A DNA stretch of 64,000 nt, taken from positions 11,431,848 through 11,495,847 of the forward strand of contig JAZBQD010000013.1 in NCBI GenBank assembly GCA_036583965.1, written 5' to 3'. Positions 1 through 9,200 of this stretch are shown here, one piece after another; position 1 is the stretch's first letter; every line of letters begins with the position of its first letter. The DNA is from Prunella strophiata. Lineage: Eukaryota; Chordata; Aves; Passeriformes; Prunellidae. Under the pieces are notes generated by a model, which searched no databases, was not told the DNA's origin, and saw only the letters and a list, made by a program, of their open reading frames with translations. Made by a program: the position numbers and the translations under genes.

Positions 1-3000
1 CTCGTTGGCGAAGCTGCGGACGGTCTTCATGGCCGAGATGGTCTCCTCAGCTGTGTTGTTGGCCTTGGCCAGAGCACTCTGCACATCCTTGGAGAGCTTC
101 TGCAGGGAGCAGGGGGAGGCAGAGGGGGCTCAGTGGGTGCCAGGCTGCCCGTGGCACATCTCCCTGCTCAACCCAGGCTCTGGGACCCCACCAGGTGACT
201 CCAAAGGGGGAGGAGAGATGGCATGAGGCCAGGCAGATACATAGAGGACATTCCACAGCCCAGCCACCTCTTCTATCAGACCTGAGATGCTTCCATTGCT
301 GGGCATGAAGCAAGGTAAGAGCCCAGGCTACACCTGTCTGCCCACACAGGTTTAATATCACCTTCCTGCCCCCACTACTGGCAGCAAAACACTCCAGCAT
401 CACTCCCACGGGCTCCAAGGCCTCCCACAAGCTCCTCGATGGCTTCACAGCCCTGCAGCAATGCCAGCTGCTCCTGCCTACCTGGTAGTACTTCCCATAG
501 ACATCAGACACCAGCATGATGATGGGGAAGCCCATGAAGGTGACCAGGGAGAGCTTCCAGGAGAGGCTGAACATGAAGAAGATGACGCCCGTGGCCTTCA
601 CCACGTTGCGCAGGAAGATGTTGATGTTCTGCGAGACCAGGTCGCTCACGATGGTCGTGTCCGACGTCAGGCGGGAGATGACGTCCCCTGCAGCAAGGAG
701 GGGTCAGGAAGGGGAGAGCAGGGACGTGTCACCACGGCAGGACACTGCCTAACCATGTCCCACATCCCATGCCAGGGGCCAGATGGAGCTCCCCATCCAA
801 CCAGCCGGGGGTCTGCAGGGTGGCGTGGAAGGGGGGCAGCTCTCCACCGCTGTGGACGCAAAGCAAAACAGAGGAGCTCGGATTGCTGCATGCACTGAGG
901 AGCAGGAGGTGGCACCTGAAGGCACAAGCTACACCCCTGGGTCACCAAGGGTGGCTGTAGGACAGCAAAGGGGACTGTGGCAGCATCCTGTGCTGGAGGG
1001 CAGCCCACAGGCCACACATGTCCACAGCCTGGAGCTGGCCCAAGGGACCTGAGGTCCAGCTAAGGGATGAAGCTCTGGCGGTGCCTTTTGGTGGAGCTGA
1101 GTGTTACAGCCAGCAAACATCACACTGAGCTCCTGAATCCTTGGCCTGTGTTTGAGTCCAGCTGAATTCCCATGCTTTTCTGCAAGTGCAGGGTTATCTG
1201 TATCCCACTTCCAGTAACATCTCTGCTGCCCTCAGCTACCAAGGCACTGTGCAGCGACTGCTAAATACAGCAACAGCCTCAAAACTAAAAATACCACTGA
1301 GACAAAATTAAATGTGTGCAAGTTACACCAGAGTGGCACACATGGCTTGGGACTGGGACAGGACTGAACTGGAAGCAGGGAAAGCAACAAGCACACCCAG
1401 CAAGCCTCACACATCCGAGGTTTCAGGGACAGGAGCAGAGCTGGAGAGCAGCCCACCAACAGGCACTGATGGGAGGAAGGAAATGGGAGTTTTGGGGGTG
1501 GGACTTCTGGATGCCAGGCTGATGGGTGGCAATGGGACATCCCCACGGTGGGAGGCAACAGAAAGGGAAGAGCTTTCTGCCTCCATTTCTAACCACGAGC
1601 ACGTGGGTGCTGCCTCTGGCTGCCCCCAGTCTGCTGTATGACAGTAGAGCAAGCCACAGGGAAAAAATCTGGGACGGGATAGAGGGGTTAGAGCAAATCC
1701 AGGGGAGAGAGGAACCAACCTGTGCGATTCTCATCAAAAAAACTCATCTCCTGAGACACCAGGGACCTGAAGAGGCAGTTCCGAAGGCGGATGTTCAGCC
1801 GCGCAAAGATGAGCGTGAAAACGCCGCCCCGGACACCTGCGGCAAATGAGCTAATTGCAGATAAGAAACGTTATAGAGCCATGGACACGAAACCCTCTCA
1901 GCAACACCAACACCCCCACGCCGGGCCAAGGGCCTGGGCAGTGCTGGCACCACTTATCACCAGCCCACACCTCTCCTGGGTGCCACCAGCACAGTGGTGG
2001 CTGGTCCTAACCATGGTAGGCACAGGCTTTGGGAGGGAACGCAGCCCTGCTGGAACAGCATTCCCCAGGGAACCCACTTCCCTGTGCCCATTCCTGCTCC
2101 CCCACCTCCAGCACAAGGACATGAAGGGCCACACAAAGGCCTCGTGACTGCCAGCCACGGCCTCTCTGCGCAGAGAATTCACAGCACATCCCTGGGGCCT
2201 GGCAGCAAACTGGTGGAGTGGGTGCCTGTGCCCACCATCACGAGCTCCTGTGGGAAGACCCCAAACTCCTTGCCAGGGCCAGATCCAGCCCCTGATTACC
2301 TTCCTATGGCGAGCAGTGACATGACCAGCACTGCCGTGGAGAAGCGATCCATGCTCTTCTGCACCACGATGCCGTCGATGGCCAGCCCCGTGTAGTAGGG
2401 CAGGAAGGTCTCTCCTGCAGGACAAGCACAGGGCATGGAGGTTCAGCCCTGCTGTCACAGGATCTGTATTCCCAACTGTGACAGCCCGTGGACAACCCCA
2501 TCCCCACCGCAGAGATACTCAGCCATCACACAATATGCCCTGAGAATGTGGCACATGGGGATTTTATCCCCTATTGCATTTTTCACCCACCCCATGCAGC
2601 ACATGCCAACCAGCACCCCCAAAAAAAGCAATCCTAAGGTGCTTCCATGCCCCATCACCATGGCTCCTCCATCCCTCCTGGTGGGATGGGAGCACACACA
2701 GCCTGCCTGGTCCCTTCACTCACCCAGGGCGGCCACGAGGAGGAAGAAGGAGGCGATGCCCAGGAAGAAGGCATCCGGCTTGGTGTAGGACAGCAGCTTA
2801 TGGATGGTGGGACCTGCTGCCTCCTCCCTCTTGTCCCTTGAGGTGCCCCCATCACAGCTCTCCTCCACCTCGGCGCGGGACTCGGAGCTGGGCCCCAGCG
2901 CCTCGCGGGAGGAGGTGACACAGGCCAGCAGCTGCCACAGCCCGAAGGTGGCCGCCAGCGCCACGTAGGTCCAGGCAAAGAGCCCCCAGAACCAGGGGTC

Positions 3001-3335
3001 CCTGATGGTCTTCCGCACCTCCGAGTAGAGCAGCAGCTTCACCATCATGTAGATGCCCATGAGGAGGCAGATGACGGCGATGAAGGTCCGCGATGCCCGC
3101 AGGCGCCGGGGGCCATAGGCCGTGTTGGTGGCCACGCCGATGGCGGCCCCCAGCAGCACGCAGCTGCGGTACAGGCAGCCCCCCCAGATGTCCAGCAGCG
3201 AGTTGAAGATGTTGAAGTGCCTCAGGTCCTGCAGGACATTCGGCCGCCCTGGCCGTGGGTGTAGAGCAGCGTGGTGACCACCACGTCGGCCCCGCTGAGC
3301 GCCAGCGTGCTGGCCACCGCCTTCCAGGCGCGCAT
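1..3335 (-). CDS. ABCB9: ABCB9 (TAP-like lysosomal peptide transporter), 5' coding exons, partial
   Basis: ABCB9 is a half ABC transporter that works as a homodimer and pumps peptides from cytosol into lysosomes. Coding exons in transcription order are 3335-2724, 2414-2300, 1850-1720, 687-482 and 99-1, continuing past the window edge. All four introns are GT..AG and the phases agree (split Gly, Ser, Gly, then phase 0). Translations include HFNIFNSLLDIWG, DPWFWGLFAWTY, KLLSYTKPD, TFLPYYTGLAIDG, SFFDENRTGD and KLSKDVQSALAKANNTAEE, which are recognisable ABCB9 and distinguish it from TAP1/TAP2. The exons cover TMD0 and the first half of the core transmembrane domain, about 388 codons. Walker A, signature and Walker B motifs are outside the window. 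The first coding exon needs one extra base to stay in frame. The start at 3335 (MRAWKAV...) matches the family's usual MR-W-K N-terminus. Confidence 0.93.
2724..3335 (-). CDS. ABCB9: ABCB9 first coding exon (TMD0 region) with one-base frame break
   Basis: This exon encodes the accessory N-terminal TMD0, which targets ABCB9 to lysosomes, plus the linker into the core. Hydrophobic stretches occur around SCVLLGAAIGVA, FIAVICLLMGIYMMV, WGLFAWTYVALAATF and FFLGIASFFLLVAALG. Reading from the ATG at 3335 gives about 30 family-like residues and then a stop (frame ...GGR-MSCRT-stop). The correct frame (NVLQDLRHFNIF) resumes about 3240-3245, one base out. The exon is 612 nt, and 613 nt are needed for the downstream phase, so exactly one base is missing. 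An acceptor (CACTCCTCAG) about 20 bases upstream of the ATG, near 3356, marks the start of the exon, so a short 5' UTR piece is included. A sequence error in this GC-rich stretch is more likely than a true null allele. Confidence 0.88.
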
Positions 3336-3989
3336 CCTCGCACGGGCTGGGGTCACTGAGGAGTGAGGGCAGCCCTAGCACAGGAGGGACGTGCTCATGT
3401 CAGCCTCTGCTGCGGGGTGAGAAGAGGGGGATGGGGTTATTTACCCCAGGGAAAGGGAAGCAGGATGGACATGGTCCCCACCAACCCATCCTGGCTTCAG
3501 ACACCACTGCCTGCACCTCCCTCCCCTCCCCTGCTGCACACGGTATTTCATTAAATGAGCAGCACAAAGGAAGACAAACTTCCCTCCCGGCTGCCTTCAC
3601 CCATCCTGAATCCCAAGGCAGAAATCTGCACATCCCGATGGGAATCTGGCTGTGGTGGCTGCTGGGTGCTGCCATCACATCCGTGCAGCCACGTGTCCTG
3701 CACTACAGTGTAGGTGATAAACTCGGACAGTCATGATCCCAGAGTCCCTGCCCACCTTTCCCAGGACAAAGCTGAAACCAGTCAAAACCGTAGGAAAGCA
3801 GACAGGGGAGCAGCTCAGCTCTATAACGGATCCCCCTTATCAAAATAAGGCTAAACCATATGTACCGCAGCTTGCCACACCTTACTGTCCCCAGCCCTCT
3901 TGGATATTAATTCGGGGTAGCCCACGGAACGCGCTGTGCAGTCAGCGTGCAGTTCAATGACACAACAAAAATCCCGGGAGGAAATTAAA

Positions 3990-5110
3990 AAGGGATTGGA
4001 ATTCCACAGCTGCGGGAGAGGAAGGCTCCGGGCGGGCGGGACGCTGCCCTTGCTGCCGCCCGGCTCCGTCCGGCAGCGGGGCGGGCTCTGAACGGGCACG
4101 GCAGAGGGCGGAAAGCTCGACCCGCTCTAAGCCGAGCCAGCCGCTCACCTGCTCCGGTGCCATGCCCTGAGGAGCCACGCGTTGGCAAGAGGGAGGTGCC
4201 TGATCCTGAAATTTGTGCTGGGTCAGCAGCCGGTGACGGTGCACAGTGCGGAGGGCACCGCGCAGGGGGTGCCATGTGTCGGCCACACTCCCGCCCGTGC
4301 CACCGCAGCGCCCCAAAACCAAAGCACCGGGACGAAGGGCAGCCCCCGGCACCGGGCAAGCTGCGCCCTTGGGCGACAGTGGTCGGGCAAGTGGGATAAA
4401 AAGCTAAAAAGCGGAGGAAAACAGGGCAGAGGCTGCAATGTGGGGAAGCACGGGGGTTCACGGGGTGGGTGGGGAAGGAGGGCTGGGCGCCAAGCAGAGA
4501 GAGCAGCGGTGCCAGGGAGGAGCGGCACACGCTTCCCAGGGTGCTCGCTGCTGCCATCCGCTGCAAAGCTGCGCGGATCCGGCCCCGGGAGGAGGAGGAG
4601 GAAGAGGAGGAGGAGGAGGAGGCAGCCACCGCAGCTCCCCACCACCCGCAGCAGTGCCCCCAGCCCCCGAGCTGGAGCCGCCCAAGGTCCCCACTCGCAT
4701 CCCGCCTTCCCCGCGCAGGAGAACGTCCCGAGGCGGGGAGGGGGAGACACCGGGGAGGGCCGTGCCCGCCACAGCCCGGCCGGACACCCCCGCACGGCTC
4801 CCTCGTCAGAGCAGCTCGGCCCCGGCCCGCCCGGACGGCTCTTACCGGCGGCGGGTCGGCGAGCGGCGGGATCAGCGCGCTCCGGGCGGCGGCGGCGCGT
4901 CCCGGGAACAAGGTCGGTGCTGGGCGTGGCCCTGCCGTGACCACGCCCCCGGCCACGCCCTCTCCTGCGGCGCGCGCCCGGCCCCGCCCACAACCGGACC
5001 GAGCACCGGCACCGGGACCCCCCCCCAACCCCGAATTTGGGGGTCCCCGGTCCCCCCGCTCCGCCCTGTCCCGGTAAACCCCGCCCCGACGCGGCAAAGG
5101 CAGCCGCGGA
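3990..5110 (-). promoter_or_regulatory. GC/CpG-rich promoter and 5' non-coding exon region of ABCB9
   Basis: This is a strongly GC- and CpG-rich stretch upstream of the ABCB9 start codon with no convincing coding frame. Two minus-strand splice donors lie in it: GCCG|GTAAGAG with exon end at 4846, and GAGCAG|GTGAGC with exon end at 4149. Either could join the acceptor near 3356. This suggests two alternative non-coding first exons, an inference that needs transcript data. No TATA box is evident. Confidence 0.6.
4590..4622. repeat. (GAG)n simple repeat in CpG-rich promoter
   Basis: A short, slightly interrupted GAG/GGA triplet tract of about 33 bases lies inside the ABCB9 promoter region. It is a simple sequence repeat with no coding role seen. 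Confidence 0.8.
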
Positions 5111-5178
5111 ATCTTCCCCGCACTAGGAGGTTTTTTTATCTTCCCCAAATACACACGTTTTTAAATTTTAAAAATTAT

Positions 5179-6245
5179 TTTATTGGTTCTGTGTCATTTC
5201 TGCAGTAGAGAGGGAAAATACAACAGAGGAGTTGGCTCAAAAGCAACCAAGAAAAGGGCTGGAAATAATATTTTAAGTTAATCCTTAAAGAGGGGCTCAA
5301 TGGGTTTAATTAACCCCTCAAGAGGGACTTGACAAGGGTTTAATTAACCCCCAACACAGAGGAATCCACTTTCAAGAAATCCAGCTTGCAAATTATTTTC
5401 CCCTTCACCTCCCACTCCAACTCTTAAGGAATGGAAGGGCTCAGGCTCTTCCCTGGACAGCACCCATGCATCAATGTGGGCTATACAAGGTGACAGAGGG
5501 GCAGTGCCATTATCCCAAAATTTCCAGGACCTTTTGGAGTGCTAGGCTTAAAAATACCCATGACCCTCACTAGCACAGGCACAGATGTCAGGATTCCTGG
5601 AGTTTGCACCATTTCTGGAGAGAACAGAATTTGTCTTACAAAAGACAAATTCATTTTTCTCTGCCTGGATAACCAAAACCAAAAATACCACATTCTGTTG
5701 ATTTTATTTCTGCTAGTAAGTGCTTAAAACAAAACAAAACATTAAAAACCAAACAAATCTCTCACTTCAAGCCCTTCCCACATCCACCAGGAACACAGTC
5801 AGACCCGGAGTGACTATTCCTGGCTCAGGCTCACAGCAGGGACACTTTTAAGCTGCAGGAAACATTGTCCGTGGCTAAGCCGGGTCTGGTTTCTGCTTCT
5901 CTTGCATCTGCACCCAGATCACTGCTGGGCTCTGGTCTGCACCCAATCACTCCCAAAGGGCAACTTCCATGCCACAGTCAAGGTGGAGCTCTTTGGCAGG
6001 ACCGAGGCTCTCCCTGCCAAACCTGGACGAGGATGGTGCCACCTCCCTCGCTCCGAGGGATGATCCAAGGGCAAGCCCAGACCAGGAAGGGACTGAACAG
6101 ACCCCCTTGTCTGAACCCTTCCCCTTCCCCTCTCCCAGGACAGAGCAGGCACGTCTGCACCCTGCACTCCCATGCAGGCAGGCCACAAACCTTGGGGACA
6201 GCCCGTGCTGTCCCCGGCGCCGCAGGACCCCGGCACACCCCGGGG
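5179..6245 (-). other. 3' UTR of the integrase-derived gene with two poly(A) signals
   Basis: This sequence follows the integrase-gene stop codon on the minus strand and has no coding frame. Minus-strand AATAAA hexamers lie at 5703-5708 and 5179-5184 and give short and long 3' UTR options. The distal signal is only a few hundred bases upstream of the likely ABCB9 transcription start on the same strand, so the two genes are closely stacked. Confidence 0.55.
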
Positions 6246-9200
6246 TTAACTGGGCTTCTTCCCTCCAGCCATGCTCTGCTCAGGGGGCAGCACTGTCTCA
6301 ATCTGGAACGACACAAACTGGCCCTTCTTCAGCTTCTTCAGGGAGCTGGCAGGGCTGCCCCCAAACACATTGTCTTCCACCTTGAAGGCCAGGGAGGGCA
6401 GGCCCCGAGCTTTCCTCTTCACGCCCTTCCGCTCGCGCTTGCAGGCCGTGGTCATGTTAGAGATCACCTGCCAGGAGAACAGAGGGGCTGGGCTTTGAGG
6501 GGTCCCTCAGCAATCAGCTCAGCCCTGACAGCAGCTCAGGGAATCCCAGGAAGGGACCTCTGGAGATCATCCAGGCCAACCCCATGTCCAGGCAGGGTCA
6601 CCTGGAGACACAGGAACACGACCAGGTGGGTGTGGAACGTCTCCACAGAGGGAGAATCCACTGGCCTCCCTGGGCAGTTCCAGTGCTCTGCCACCTTAAC
6701 GGAGAGAAACTCTTCCTCACATTGAGGTGGAACTTCTTGTGGTTTAGTTTATGGCCATTCCTCTTCATCCTGTCACTGGGCACCACTGAGAAGAGCCTGG
6801 CACAACCATCTGACACCCCTCAGAGCTATTTCTGTGGGTTGATGAGATCCCATCTCAGTCCTCTCCAGACTGAGCAGGCCCAGCTCCCACGGTCTCTCCT
6901 CCTAAGAGAGGCTGAGAGTGAGTGAGAGCTGGCAGTGCCAAAGCTGGATGCACCTGGGGCAAGGGAGGGACTCAGCAGGGACTTCCCAGCCTTGTTCTCA
7001 GCACCCCAGACCAGCAGGAGACCTTGCAATGTGAAACTGCAATTCCACGGCTGTACTCAGAGCTGTCAGTCAGCAGAGGGCAGAAGGGGATCTAGGCTGG
7101 AGTGCCACAAAGCCCAGGGAAGCTTTATCACCTCCTGTTAATTACAGCCCCAATCCCTGCCTGGATGCAGGAGAGAGCTGGTGATCCCAACAGCAGAGGC
7201 TCCCTCAGGAACAGCACAGAGCTCTCACTGCCCTGTGCCATGGTGTGCAGCTCCATTTCACGAAAGGGGAGCTGAGCTGGTGAATCTGAGCTGCCAAAGG
7301 GATCAGATCCTACATATCCAGTTCCCAGGCCCTCCTCCCTCCTGTCCCATATTCCTCCTGTCATTCCCTGGCAAGAACCACCACAGTCCAGGTGAGGTCA
7401 GAGGGAACCACACAACCCTGGGTGTAAGAAATGACTGAGCAAACAAAGCACTTGAGCCTTGTCTGTGGTTTTTTGGCACACAGCTCACCAAGCACTTCAC
7501 AGGGGACACTGAGGTCATTTTTCAAGTGAGGGAACCAAGGACTAGAGAGACAAAATGAGCTGCCCAAGGTCACCCAGCACGTCAGAGACAGTCAGGAGCT
7601 GCATGCTGACTTTGCTTCCAAGCTCATCTCCCTGCCCACTGGGCCAGTACTCCTCATGGTAGCCAAAACCTCCTCACATTTTGGAGCAGGGCTACTTTAA
7701 ACTTTTGTAGTTACACAGCATCTCCCTGAAGGTTTCTTCGTCCCTGCCTAAGGAGGGACTCCCTTGGCTGATTTGGGATGCAGATTACAAGGCAGGGAGC
7801 TGGGCAGGCTGGGACACAGCTCTCATTAGCCTGATGGGGCAAGTCAGTCCCTTGTATTTCACCACCCACCTCTGAGCAGCACCACCAGCAGCTCCCCTGT
7901 GGTGCTGGCCCAGAGGGTCCAGCTCTGCTCCTGCTGCCCTTGGCACACACTGAGGTGCCACCTCTCCTCTCAGGCCAGGCTTGGACTTAGCTGCAGAATG
8001 ATTTCAAGGTACCACAAGACTTACAATCTCCTTCACCACGCTCTGCTGCTCCTGCACGGTGGCTGTGAACGGCGGCAGGCTGTCGGCCTTACCGGAGCCA
8101 GCCCCCTGCTCTTTAGAGTCCTTGACAAAATCCACCTGCAAGGCACAGATTTGGTGTTACCCTGCAACCACAGCAGGGCAAAAACCCCTGCAAATGCTCC
8201 CCTGGGCTGGGCAGTTACCTCTGAGGACAGGCACACGTATCTGTTGAACATGAGGAAGAAGGGGCTGTACTTGGTGGCGGAGTTGACCGAGGTGCGGAAC
8301 TCGAAGAGGACGGGGTCCAGGTGTGCGTCCCACTCGCTGGGCTTCTCGTTCACCACGCTGCAGATGGAGGCCCTGAGCACCTCAGCACTGTGGTCACCAG
8401 GGCTGGGAGGGTCCGTGGGGTCTGTGGGCGTGAGGAGCTGGGAGATGTTCCAGCGCTCGCACAGGTGCCGGCTGACCTGGGAGCACACGGAGATCACAGC
8501 GTGTCAGCCCCACAGCAGCCTCCAAGGCACTGTGCCCCTGTGCCAGGACAGGCACTGGCCCCCCTGTGCCAGGACAGGCACTGTGCCCCCTGTGCCAGGA
8601 CAGGCACTGTGCCCCCTGTGCCAGGACAGGCACTGGCCCCCCTGTGCTAGCAGAGGTGCAGCAGAAAATGCTCCCCAGAAAAATTAAAGCCTGGGAAGAT
8701 GTTTTGCAATGACAGCTCCCGTGCTTGAAGCTTTCCACAGCGCTGGGAAGCTGGGTTAATTCCAGGGTAGGGCTGGAATTTTGTTCACATGGTCTTCTAA
8801 GCAGAGAAGACTTGCACCACTGATCCACAACCTTAAATCCCTGCCAAGGTGAAAGCACTGGCAAATCAGCTCCCACTCCCAACAGGGCTGGGGCAAAGAT
8901 AAGGCAGCATCAGGGCCTCGCCCCCACTGCACAGCACATCACAACTCTGCCTTCAGGACCTGCTGCCTGCTGAGGGTCACATTGCCCAAAAAAACTGCTG
9001 AAGGTCACGTTGCTTCCCCCTGAACCACCCCACACCAGACCTACCTCCTCACAGAAGTCCCAGCTCTGGGTGGTGTAAATGTTCTTGGAGGCGCCAAACC
9101 TGGGCAATGAGAGGACACACAACTGGTTTTATTCCATCAGCTGAGGCAGAGCCCAAGGAATTCCATCTTTATGGGTGCAAATGGGATAGGAAGGGGACAG

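Noticed and set aside
3985..5154. Long minus-strand open frame (389 codons) across the ABCB9 promoter
   Set aside because: Composition is CpG-island Arg/Ala/Pro/Ser low complexity, there is no family resemblance, overlapping frames on both strands are equally open, and the ABCB9 coding start is well placed at 3335.
5865..6725. Plus-strand open frame of 286 codons
   Set aside because: It runs antisense over the last integrase-gene exon and a CR1 fragment. The minus strand gives the conserved, phase-consistent protein.
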